From Parafrankia sp041008525 (GTDB taxonomy: Bacteria > Actinomycetota > Actinomycetes > Frankiales > Frankiaceae), in NCBI RefSeq assembly GCF_041008525.1, contig NZ_JBFLUG010000019.1, positions 1 to 64,000 on the forward strand: DNA of 64,000 nucleotides, in the 5' to 3' direction. This document shows, piece after piece, positions 18,872 through 26,844 of the stretch (positions are counted from its first letter, which is position 1; each line of letters opens with the position of its first letter). A program made the translations under genes and the position numbers. Below the pieces are notes generated by a model that saw nothing but the letters and a program-made list of their open reading frames with translations, ran no database searches and was not told the DNA's origin.

Positions 18872-19248
18872 CGACGCTGCTGGTCCGTATCCGCCCGCCT
18901 GGCACCGGCACCGGGGCCGAGGCCGGCCCCGGTGCCGGGCGCGACAGCCGGGGGCCGGGGCTCGACCTGGAGGCGTTCGGCCTCGCCTCCGGGCTGCACC
19001 CCGACCTGGTCCGCCGCCTCGTCGCGCTCGGCCTGCTCGACGCCGAGCCCGACGCGTCCGGGCGGTATGTCCTCGCCGCGCGGGCGGTGGCGCGCGCCGG
19101 GCGCATCGAGCGGCTTCGCCGCGACCTGGGGATCACCTACACGGCGACCGGGGTCGTCCTCGACCTGCTCGACCGCATCGACGAGCTGGAGCGCCTGCTG
19201 CGGGCCCGGCCGGCGTGCGGCGAGGCGCACCGGCCGCCCGTCAGCTGA
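18868..19248 (+). CDS. cbpM: Chaperone modulator CbpM / MerR-like HspR
   Basis: Encodes 126 residues. After a Pro/Gly-rich leader comes a MerR-like helical core: LDLEAFGLASGLHPDLVRRLVALGLLD, then RIERLRRDLGITYTATGVVLDLLDRIDELERLL. The pattern fits CbpM, which binds the CbpA J domain, and also resembles HspR, which represses dnaK operons. The missing HspR operator and the CbpA-type partner favour CbpM, but both are possible. It is the last gene of the four-gene operon. Confidence 0.75.
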   Translation: MTTLLVRIRPPGTGTGAEAGPGAGRDSRGPGLDLEAFGLASGLHPDLVRRLVALGLLDAEPDASGRYVLAARAVARAGRIERLRRDLGITYTATGVVLDLLDRIDELERLLRARPACGEAHRPPVS

Positions 19249-19271
19249 CCGTGCCGGGCCCGCTGCCCGGC

Positions 19272-19496
19272 CTACCGGTTGCTGACCACCTTCGCCGACG
19301 ACCTGGCGGGATGGTGGAGCTGGTCGTGGGTGTCCGCCCAGGCGTAGGCCTCGGCGGCGACCCGGGTGAAGGAGGCGGGCCCGAGCCGGCACTCGGCACA
19401 GGACACCCCGAACAGACGGCTGAACGTCCGCCCGCCGAACGTGGGCGCGGGATCGGACTCGCGGGAGGCGTCGGAACGACGGCGGAAAAGCCCCAT
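19272..19496 (-). CDS. Small hypothetical protein, 74 residues
   Basis: Starts MGLFRRRSDASRESD, then a compact segment with CAEC (two cysteines) and FTRVAAEAYAWADTHDQLHH. The ATG complementary to 19494-19496 follows a GAGG motif. The cysteine pair and histidines could bind metal, but no known fold is evident. It is convergent with the chaperone operon, 23 bp from cbpM. The 199 bp upstream (19497-19695) contain no further gene I can support. Confidence 0.55.
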   Translation of the reverse strand: MGLFRRRSDASRESDPAPTFGGRTFSRLFGVSCAECRLGPASFTRVAAEAYAWADTHDQLHHPARSSAKVVSNR

Positions 19497-19695
19497 CAGA
19501 TCGACCTCGACGTCGACCCACCTGCCGAGGGTGGACGACCGGTGACCTCTCCGGTGGCGGGTCGGCTGGTGCCGGCCGCCAGGTCGCCGTCCCGGGGCCC
19601 CGGGACGGGCAGCGTGGTCAAACACCGCAGGTTCATTTCGCGATGGTAGGCCGAAGCCGGCCCGGACTCGACCGGTAAGGCCTGTACGGCATGTG

Positions 19696-20475
19696 TCAGC
19701 CGTGCCGGCTGCCCTCGACCTCGAAGACACCCGGTGCTGTCTCGCGGGAGGTCGAGCGGACCCGGTACGCCCACTCGTTCCGCGGCCAGGTGGTCGCCGC
19801 GGACCATCGGAGCCGGTCGAGCCGGGCCGCGCACAGCGTCGCCTCACCGAGTTCGGTGCCCCGGGCGTCGGCGCCGCGCAGGTCCACCCGGTGCAGCCGG
19901 GCCCCGGCCAGCCGCAGGCCGCGCAGGTCAGCCGCGCGCAGGTCGGCCGTGTCGAGGATCGCGTCCGTCGCGTCCGCCCCCTGCAGGACGGCACCGCGCA
20001 GGATGGCCGCGCTGGCGTCGGCGTCACGCAGGTCGGCACGGCCGAGGAACGCCCCGCGCAGGTCGACGTCGCGCAGGTACGCCCCGCGCAGGTCGGCGCC
20101 GCGCAGGTCGGCGCCGGTGAGGTAGGTGCCGACGAGCATGGTCCCGCTGAGGTCCGCCTCGGTCAGCACCGCGCTGCTCAGATCGGCGTCCCGCAGGTCG
20201 GCGCCGCGCAGCAGGGCACCTCGCAGGTCGGTGCCGCGCAGGTCCGCGCCGCTCAGATAGGCCCCGCGCAGGTCGGCCCCGCGCAGCCCGCGGCCGCTGA
20301 AGACCCGGCCGGCCAGGTCGGCGCCGGCAAGCTCGGCCGCGGCGCCCCGCCGGCCGGGCCACAGGCCACGGCGGGTCGAGAGGCCACGGCGGGCCGAGGC
20401 GGCTCCGGATAACCGGTCCGCGACCACCCCGGTGCCGCCTGAGCGGCCCCGGCCGGTGCGATCGTCGTGCGTCAT
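19696..20475 (-). CDS. Pentapeptide-repeat protein
   Basis: Encodes 259 residues, of which about 80-220 are continuous A(D/N)LXX repeats (GADLRGAYLSGADLRG and so on), predicted to form a right-handed quadrilateral beta helix. The DNA shows a matching 15-bp periodicity rich in cgcaggtcggc. Some family members mimic DNA and protect gyrase; others are scaffolds, and nothing here decides. The start is uncertain: ATG at 20475 has no clear ribosome binding site, while an in-frame GTG at 20565 overlaps the pheA stop as GTGA and would add 30 residues and couple it to the dehydrogenase operon. Confidence 0.82.
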   Translation of the reverse strand: MTHDDRTGRGRSGGTGVVADRLSGAASARRGLSTRRGLWPGRRGAAAELAGADLAGRVFSGRGLRGADLRGAYLSGADLRGTDLRGALLRGADLRDADLSSAVLTEADLSGTMLVGTYLTGADLRGADLRGAYLRDVDLRGAFLGRADLRDADASAAILRGAVLQGADATDAILDTADLRAADLRGLRLAGARLHRVDLRGADARGTELGEATLCAARLDRLRWSAATTWPRNEWAYRVRSTSRETAPGVFEVEGSRHG

Positions 20476-20561
20476 GACAGGTGAGATTAGCCACACCACC
20501 GGCTTCAGGGGAACGATTGCGTCACCTTCGGCCGACCCGTCACCGGGAGCGGACGCGGCGG

Positions 20562-21683
20562 TCACAGCTCGGGAAGCTCACCGATGCCGTCGATGCAGCG
20601 GGCGACCCAGGCGGCTGACCTGGCGAACTCGTGGTTCGCGAGGCGCGGGTCGGTCGCGGGGGCGGTCCGGTCCGCGCGGGCATAGGAGCCGAGGAAGCGG
20701 ATTCTGCTGCTGATCCGGTGCAGCCCCATCAGCGCCTCCCGGACCGGGCGGTCGGTGATGTGCCCCTCGGCGTCGATCGAGAAGGAGTACCGGCCGAGTC
20801 CCTCGCCGGTCGGCCGCGACTCGATCCGCAGCAGGTTCACCCCGCGCACGGCCCACTCCGCCAGCAGCGCCAGCAGCGCCCCCGGCTCGTCGGCGGCCGG
20901 CCAGACCACGATGGACGTCTTGTCCAGGCCGGTCGGCGCGGCGATGCGACCGGGACGCCCCAGCAGCACGAAGCGTGTCATCGCGTCGGGAGCGTCGTTG
21001 ATCTCGGTGACCAGCGCCTCCAGCCCGTAGCGGCGCGCGGCGAACTCCCCGGCGAAGGCGCAGTCGAAGCGGCCGTCGCGCACCAGGCGGGCACCCTCGC
21101 CGTTGGACGCGGCGGACTCCCACTCGGCGTGCGGCAGGTGCCGGGCCAGCCAGCGCCGCACCTGCGCCTGGGTCACCGGGTGACCGGTGACGCTCTTGAC
21201 GTCGTCCAGCGTCGTGCCCGGCCGGACGAGCAGCGCGAAGCTGATCGGCAGCAGCACCTCGCGGCGGATCGTCAGCGGCCGCCCGGTCGCGAGCTCGTCG
21301 AGAGTGGCGGTGACCGCTCCCTCCACCGAGTTCTCGATCGGCACCAGCGCGGCGGCGGCCTCCCCGCCCCGCACCGCGTCGAGCGCGCCCGCCACCGAGT
21401 CGGACGGGAACACCTCGTGCGTGACCGCCTCGGGAAGGGTGCCCAGCGCGGCTTCGGTGAAGGTCCCCTCGGGGCCGAGGTAGGTGCATCGCTGCGGGTG
21501 GGCAGGCAAGACATCCCTTCCGGGACCGGCCAGGGCACGGGCCTCGCCGGTCTGGTGCGGCACGGAGATCGCGGGCGCGGGCCGGGGGGTCGCCACCACC
21601 GGCGCCGTGCCGGGCGGGACGGTGGGCGAGGCCGGGCGCGAGGTCGGGGACGGGGCTGGCGGAGCCACCGGGCGGGTCGTCAC
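20562..21683 (-). CDS. pheA: Prephenate dehydratase
   Basis: Encodes 373 residues. The catalytic domain begins near residue 66 (TYLGPEGTFTEAAL), includes PIENSVEGAV and the MTRFVLLG motif whose Thr-Arg-Phe is catalytic, and is followed by an ACT regulatory domain with ESRPTGEGLGRYSF, the Phe-sensing site. It converts prephenate to phenylpyruvate. A 64-residue Pro/Ala-rich extension precedes the domain; an internal GTG at residue 41 is an alternative start. The GTG at 21683 overlaps the E2 stop (GTGA), tying it to the 2-oxoacid dehydrogenase genes, an unusual neighbourhood for pheA. Confidence 0.93.
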   Translation of the reverse strand: MTTRPVAPPAPSPTSRPASPTVPPGTAPVVATPRPAPAISVPHQTGEARALAGPGRDVLPAHPQRCTYLGPEGTFTEAALGTLPEAVTHEVFPSDSVAGALDAVRGGEAAAALVPIENSVEGAVTATLDELATGRPLTIRREVLLPISFALLVRPGTTLDDVKSVTGHPVTQAQVRRWLARHLPHAEWESAASNGEGARLVRDGRFDCAFAGEFAARRYGLEALVTEINDAPDAMTRFVLLGRPGRIAAPTGLDKTSIVVWPAADEPGALLALLAEWAVRGVNLLRIESRPTGEGLGRYSFSIDAEGHITDRPVREALMGLHRISSRIRFLGSYARADRTAPATDPRLANHEFARSAAWVARCIDGIGELPEL

Positions 21684-23176
21684 AGGTACCGGAGCAGCCG
21701 GGTGGGGTTCTCGACGGCGTCGGCGACGAAACGCAGGAACGCGCCGGCGGTCGCCCCGTCGCAGACCCGGTGGTCGAAGGTGAAGGACAGCTGCGCGACG
21801 CTGCGGACCGCCAGCGTCCCGTTGACCGCCCAGGGCCGCGGGATGATCCGGCCGATACCGATCATCGACGTCTCAGGGTGGTGGATGATCGGCGTGGCCC
21901 CGTCGACGCCGAACACCCCGTAGTTGTTCAGCGTGAAGGTGCCGCCGGAGAGCTCCGCGGGGGTGAGGCTTCCCGCCCGCGCCGAGGTGGTCAGCCGGGT
22001 GATCTCGCCGGCGAGCGTGGCGGTGGTCAGCGCCTGCGCGTCCCGGACCACGGGGACGACCAGGCCCCTCGGCGTCTGCGCGGCGAAGCCGAGGTGCACG
22101 GCCCGGTGCCGGCGCACCGCGGTGGCCCGGCCGTCGGGGTCGGTGACGACCTGCGAGTTGAGGTCGGGGAAGCGCAGCAGCGCCGCCACGCAGACACGGG
22201 CGACGATCGCCAGCAGCCCGATGGAACCACCGCCGTCCGCGCTGTCCGCACCGGGTGCGCCGGCGGCGGGTGTGCTCTGGTTCAGGGTCGCCCGGGTCGC
22301 GAGCAGCGCGGTGGCGTCCGCGTCGACCCAGCAGGTGGAGTCGGCCACCTCGCGCCGGCTGCGGGTGAACGCCTCCGCCGCGTGCCGGCCCAGTGGGCTG
22401 AGCGGCACCACGTCATGGTCATCCGCGCTGGCCGTGCTGGCCGGGCCGACCGGGCTGGGGAGCGGGACGCCGGACGGCGCGGCCGGCCCGGCCAGCACGG
22501 GCGGCGCCGATGCCGCGGCGCGGGCGGTGATGACCGCGGCCTCGACGTCGCGGCGGCGGATCAGGCCGTCCGGCCCGCTGCCGGCGAGCGAACGCAGGTC
22601 GACGCCGTTGTCCCGGGCCAGGCGGCGGACCAGCGGTGAGACCACCCTGACGATCCCGTCCACCCGCCTGGTCGCCGGTTCGGTCACCGGCTGCGCGGCT
22701 GGTGCCGGGTGCGGGACTGGTGCCGACCGTGGAGCCGGTGCCGGCCGTGGAGCCGGTGCCGGCCCGGGGGCTGGCGCTGGCTGCGGGGCGAGGCCGGTCC
22801 GGGCCCGCCGGCCGGTGCGGGCGGGCTGCTCGCGGGTGCCGTAGCCGACGAGAACGCTGCCGGACCCGCCCGCCCCGTCCTGCGACCCGCGCGCGGGCCC
22901 GCCGGCCAGCCTGTCGGACGGCTCACCCGCGGACCCGACCGCGACGGTGATCAGCGGCCTGCCGACCTGTAGCTCGGTGCCGGCCGGGCCGGCCAGGGAG
23001 GTGACGACGCCGGCATGCGGGCAGGGAACCTCGACGACCGCCTTGGCGGTCTCGACCTCCGCCACCGGCTGGTCGACCTCGATGACGTCCCCGACCTCGA
23101 CCAGCCAGTGGACGATCTCGGCCGAGGTCAGCCCCTCGCCGAGGTCGGGCAGGGCGAATACGTGTACCGCGGCCAC
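21680..23176 (-). CDS. 2-oxoacid dehydrogenase E2 (dihydrolipoyl acyltransferase)
   Basis: About 498 residues: a lipoyl domain (ALPDLGEGL, lipoyl Lys45 in VETAKAVVEV), an Ala/Pro linker, a peripheral subunit-binding domain (SPLVRRLARDNGVDLRSLAGSG), a second linker, and the catalytic domain ending with DHRVCDGATAG, the DHRxxDG active site. It transfers the acyl group from lipoamide to CoA. I choose the GTG at 23176, with GGAG ten bases upstream and 4 bp after the E1beta stop; an ATG at 23212 would overlap E1beta by 32 bp. Single-lipoyl E2s with separate E1 subunits are typical of branched-chain (Bkd) complexes, but substrate cannot be read from sequence. Confidence 0.9.
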   Translation of the reverse strand: MAAVHVFALPDLGEGLTSAEIVHWLVEVGDVIEVDQPVAEVETAKAVVEVPCPHAGVVTSLAGPAGTELQVGRPLITVAVGSAGEPSDRLAGGPARGSQDGAGGSGSVLVGYGTREQPARTGRRARTGLAPQPAPAPGPAPAPRPAPAPRSAPVPHPAPAAQPVTEPATRRVDGIVRVVSPLVRRLARDNGVDLRSLAGSGPDGLIRRRDVEAAVITARAAASAPPVLAGPAAPSGVPLPSPVGPASTASADDHDVVPLSPLGRHAAEAFTRSRREVADSTCWVDADATALLATRATLNQSTPAAGAPGADSADGGGSIGLLAIVARVCVAALLRFPDLNSQVVTDPDGRATAVRRHRAVHLGFAAQTPRGLVVPVVRDAQALTTATLAGEITRLTTSARAGSLTPAELSGGTFTLNNYGVFGVDGATPIIHHPETSMIGIGRIIPRPWAVNGTLAVRSVAQLSFTFDHRVCDGATAGAFLRFVADAVENPTRLLRYL

Positions 23177-23180
23177 GGGT

Positions 23181-24347
23181 TCACTGCTCCCACTGGAGTC
23201 GGGCGACGGCATCGAGGATCCGGTCGACGCTGGGCAGGTAGTGGTGCTCGAGCAGCGGCGGCGGATACGGGATGTCGAAGCCCGTCACCCGCAGCACCGG
23301 CGCGGCGAGGTGGTGGAAGCACCGCTCGGTGACCCGGGCGGCGATCTCCGCGCCGACGCCGCCGAACCCGGCCGCCTCGTGGACGACCACGGCCCGTCCG
23401 GTGGCCCGTACCGCCGCGCACACCGTCTCGTCGTCGAACGGCACGAGTGAGCGCAGGTCGACGACGGCCAGGTCCCAGCCCTCGGCCGCGGCGGCGTCGG
23501 CGGCCTGCAGGCAGACCGGCAGCGAGGGGCCGTAGGTGATCAGCGTGGCCGCGGTGCCGTGCCGGCGCGTCACGGCGCGGCCGATGGGCGGCACCGCGCT
23601 CGGGGTGAACTCCTCGCTGGACCAGTACAGGCGCTTCGGCTCGAGGAAGACCACCGGGTCGTCCGAGGCGATCGCGGCGCGCAGCAGCCCGTAGCAGTCG
23701 GCGACCGTCGCCGGGGTGACCACGTGCAGACCTGGCGTGTGGGCGTAGTACGCCTCGCTGGAGTCGCTGTGGTGCTCGACCCCGCCGATCCCGCCGCCGT
23801 AGGGGACCCGGATGGTGATCGGGAGCGGGACCCGGCCGGCCGTGCGGTTGCGCATCTTCGCCACGTGCGACGCGAGCTGCTCGAAGGCCGGATAGGCGAA
23901 GGCGTCGAACTGCATCTCCACGACGGGCCGCAGCCCGTACATGGCCATGCCGACGGCGGTGCCGAGGATGCCGGCCTCCGCCAGCGGGGTGTCCAGGCAG
24001 CGGTGCGCCCCGAACTCGGCGGCGAGCCCGTCGGTGACCCGGAAGACGCCGCCGAGCGTCCCGACGTCCTCACCGAGGACGTGGACGTCCGGGTCCTCGC
24101 GCAGTGCGTCGCGCAGCGCGGTGTTGAGCGCCCGCACCATGGTCGTGCTGGTGCTGGTGCTGGTGCTGGTGCTGGCGCTGCCGCGGGAGCGCCCGCCGGG
24201 CCGGCCGAGCGCCCCGGCGGGCACCGCGGGCCTGGTGGCCGCGCCGGGCCCGGCCCCGGCGGCCTCCGTGGTGGTGGTGGTGGTGGCGACCGCCGGGACA
24301 CTCGCGGTCGTGCCGATCGTGGGGGGGATGCTGGTCGCGTTGCTCAT
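23181..24347 (-). CDS. 2-oxoacid dehydrogenase E1 beta subunit
   Basis: Encodes 388 residues. The first 70 are a low-complexity Thr/Ser/Gly stretch with a six-codon Ser-Thr repeat (DNA about 24145-24176). The conserved domain starts at MVRALNTALRDAL and contains VLGEDVGTLGGVFRVTDGL, PLAEAGILGTAVGMA and the C-terminal FDIPYPPPLLEHHYLP. With the alpha subunit it binds thiamine diphosphate and decarboxylates the 2-oxo acid. The true start may be the internal ATG of MVRALN; the upstream ATG at 24347 overlaps the E1alpha stop as ATGA, which favours it. Confidence 0.92.
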   Translation of the reverse strand: MSNATSIPPTIGTTASVPAVATTTTTTEAAGAGPGAATRPAVPAGALGRPGGRSRGSASTSTSTSTSTTMVRALNTALRDALREDPDVHVLGEDVGTLGGVFRVTDGLAAEFGAHRCLDTPLAEAGILGTAVGMAMYGLRPVVEMQFDAFAYPAFEQLASHVAKMRNRTAGRVPLPITIRVPYGGGIGGVEHHSDSSEAYYAHTPGLHVVTPATVADCYGLLRAAIASDDPVVFLEPKRLYWSSEEFTPSAVPPIGRAVTRRHGTAATLITYGPSLPVCLQAADAAAAEGWDLAVVDLRSLVPFDDETVCAAVRATGRAVVVHEAAGFGGVGAEIAARVTERCFHHLAAPVLRVTGFDIPYPPPLLEHHYLPSVDRILDAVARLQWEQ

Positions 24348-25594
24348 GACAGGTCACTCCGGGTGCGGGGGCCCGCCGCGGGCTCCGCGGCGTCGAGATC
24401 GCCGTCGAGGTCGCCGTCGAGGTCGGCGTCGAGGTCGGCGTCGAGGTCGGCGTCGAGGCGGGCGGCGAGCTCGGCCGCCTGCTCGCGGAGCTGGCTGGTC
24501 GGCTCGGCGTAGACGTGGGCGAACAGCGTGCGCGGGTCGGGAGCGGGTGCCTGCGCGGCCTGGGCGACCTGGGCGCGCATCCGGGCGGCGAACTCCTCGG
24601 CGGCCCGGGTGACCGTCGCGACGCCGGTGTCGTCCAGCTGCCCGGTCTCGCGCAGGTGCTGTTCCAGGCGGGTGACCGGGTCGTGCGCCCGCCAGGCGTC
24701 GACCTCCCCCTGGGACCGGTAGCGGGTCGCGTCGTCGGCGCTGGTGTGCGCGTCCAGCCGGTAGGTGATCGCCTCGACGAGCACCGGGCCGTGGCCGGCC
24801 CGGGCGTGCTCGACCGCCTCGCTGAGCACGGCGTGGACCGCGGGCGCGTCGTTGCCGTCGACAAGACGTCCGGTGACGCCGTAGCCGACCGCCTTGTGCG
24901 CCAGGGTCGGCGCCGCGGTCTGCCGCGACAGCGGCACCGAGATCGCGTAGCCGTTGTTCTGCACCAGGAACACCACCGGCGCCCGCAGCACCCCGGCGAA
25001 CGTCAGGGCCTCGTGGAAGTCACCCTCGCTGGTGCCGCCGTCGCCGACCAGCGCGAGAGCGACCACCTCCCGGTCCGCCGCCGGATCGGCGGCCGCGCGC
25101 AGCCGGGCGGCGTGGGCCAGACCGACGGCATGGCAGGCCTGCGTGGCGAGCGGGGTCGACAGCGGCGCCGTCCGGGTCAGGCGTGAGTCGTAGCCGCAGT
25201 GCGTGTGACCGCGCATCAGTGCGAGGACGTCCATCGGTGGCACGCCGCGCGCCGTCACGGCCAGGGTGTCGCGGTAGCTGGGGAACAGCCAGTCCGTCTC
25301 CCGCAGCACCATCGCCGCGGCGATCTGGCAGGCCTCCTGGCCGGTGGACGCCGGGTAGACCGCGAGGCTGCCCTGGCGGGCCAGGGTCGTGGCCTGCTGG
25401 TTGAAGCGGCGGCCGAGGACCAGGCGGCGGTACAGCTCGCGAAGCAGACCCGGGTCGACCTCGCCGGCAGCGTCCGTGCCGAGAACCCGCACCGGCTCGG
25501 GGTCGGGGAGCAGCGGCGCGGGGTCGCGCCGCGGGCCGTGGGAGCTCGGCGGGCCCGTCTGGCCGGGCGCGGCGCTGGCGTCGAGGATCGTCAT
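24344..25594 (-). CDS. 2-oxoacid dehydrogenase E1 alpha subunit
   Basis: Encodes 416 residues. The thiamine diphosphate motif runs from GDGGTSEGDFHEAL to VQNNGYAIS, and the phosphorylation-loop region has YRLDAHTSADDATRYR. It forms the E1 tetramer with the next gene. The ATG at 25594 follows AAGGTGG; an upstream in-frame ATG gives an implausible Arg-rich leader. The C-terminus carries an Asp-Ala-Asp-Leu repeat encoded by a 12-bp minisatellite. It is the first gene of a minus-strand operon, E1alpha-E1beta-E2-pheA. No E3 gene is nearby. Confidence 0.92.
   Translation of the reverse strand: MTILDASAAPGQTGPPSSHGPRRDPAPLLPDPEPVRVLGTDAAGEVDPGLLRELYRRLVLGRRFNQQATTLARQGSLAVYPASTGQEACQIAAAMVLRETDWLFPSYRDTLAVTARGVPPMDVLALMRGHTHCGYDSRLTRTAPLSTPLATQACHAVGLAHAARLRAAADPAADREVVALALVGDGGTSEGDFHEALTFAGVLRAPVVFLVQNNGYAISVPLSRQTAAPTLAHKAVGYGVTGRLVDGNDAPAVHAVLSEAVEHARAGHGPVLVEAITYRLDAHTSADDATRYRSQGEVDAWRAHDPVTRLEQHLRETGQLDDTGVATVTRAAEEFAARMRAQVAQAAQAPAPDPRTLFAHVYAEPTSQLREQAAELAARLDADLDADLDADLDGDLDGDLDAAEPAAGPRTRSDLS
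24391..24462. repeat. 12-bp minisatellite in the E1 alpha tail
   Basis: Tandem units of gtcgaggtcggc (or gtcgaggtcgcc) encode an acidic Asp-Ala/Gly-Asp-Leu run near the C-terminus. The reading frame is preserved. Together with the Ser-Thr repeat at the adjoining E1beta start it gives two repetitive tails on partner subunits. Confidence 0.8.
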
Positions 25595-26844
25595 AGTCCA
25601 CCTTCGGCGGTTGGTGGCGGAGTGCGGTCTGCGGTGCCGGGGCTGGCGACGGGGCCGCGCCCGGCGCGGTCGGGCGTGCTGCCCGCGCGACGTCCGCCGT
25701 TCAGGAAACGAGCTGCGGTGAGCGGTGGCCGGGCCCGGCCTGTTTCGGCTCGCCGGCACGCCCTGCCCGGGCGATCTCCGTGATCACGATCCTTCTCCGC
25801 TCAGCTTCTCGGCACCGGCTGGACCTCCGCGGCGTCCCGTAACCCGAACCCTGTCGGTCACGGCACTAGCCGGCCGCTGCTCACCGATTTTCCGCCTCGG
25901 GTGAGTGGCTGGATCGTGTTCAGAATCACCCCGGGGACTCGTCCGGGGGTTACCCGCCCCCGCCGGCCGGTGCGTGAGAAAGGGGAAGAAAGTCTTGTCG
26001 ACGTGCCGATGGTGTTACCGGGTCGTGCCGGGTATGCGTTCCCGGGAATGTCGCCCCGGTCTGTGTGGCGAGGCCGAAGCGTCGGATCGCCGGCGCTGTC
26101 GCTGCTGGTCAGAGGCATGATCGTGAAGATTCTGTCGGTCGGGGCAGGGCCGGAAAGGCGCAGAACGGTGTACTGGTGCCGCCGGGGATCGTTGTCGGTC
26201 GCCGCGGTCTGACGGTGGGCGGAGTGGGCGCCGGGAAATCCGGGTGGTGGTACTCGAAAGGACGTTCTCCGTGGCTGTGACAAGGGTCTCCGGGGTGCCC
26301 GCCGAAGGTGCCTTCGGGTGCTGTCGGCTAGCCGTCCAGGTCGGGTCGGACCCTTTGCGAAGGCCCCGCCTCGGGCCCGTCCGCGATTTACCGTTGTCAT
26401 GGTGCGGGGCGTTTCCCGCACGCCCGGAGCTCGGGTACGGAATCGCGGGTACAGCATTCCGGGTGCCCGTATCCCGGGCGTCGGGCGCGGGTCGTTGGGC
26501 CGCCGGGTCGTCGGGCCGCGAGGTCATCGGACCACCGGGTCGATGGTCCCTCGCGGGAGCGCACCTTGGTGCCGGTGGCCCAGTTGTACGGTTGTCATGA
26601 GAAAACGCGCTGTATCCGCAGGCTGTTGGTTCTGACTGCTGCCGGTGATCAACCTCTTGCTGTGCGTCCCAGATGCCGGACACGAGACCTCCGCCACAAC
26701 CCCGGATGTCGTGTCAGCAACGGGCAGTAATTGATGCATGGGTATAGGTTCCTTTTGCGCACAGATGCGCCGATTTGCCAGGGCTGACGACCGGACGGTC
26801 CAGACCTGTACCCACTGCCCGCGGACGGGCGGGGGGAGCGTCTG
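25595..26844. other. 1.25-kb region without a convincing gene
   Basis: Several short frames cross this stretch on both strands, but none shows actinobacterial codon bias, a ribosome binding site plus recognisable domain, or homology I can name. It must hold the E1alpha promoter at its left end and the WS/DGAT promoter at its right end. Sequence is lower in GC than the surroundings in places and is rich in short cccggg/gggtac-type palindromes (about 26400-26530). No tRNA is visible. Confidence 0.5.

Noticed and set aside
21680..25594. Pyruvate dehydrogenase complex
   Set aside because: Not excluded, but the split E1 and single-lipoyl E2 fit Bkd-type complexes better, so no pdh symbol was given.
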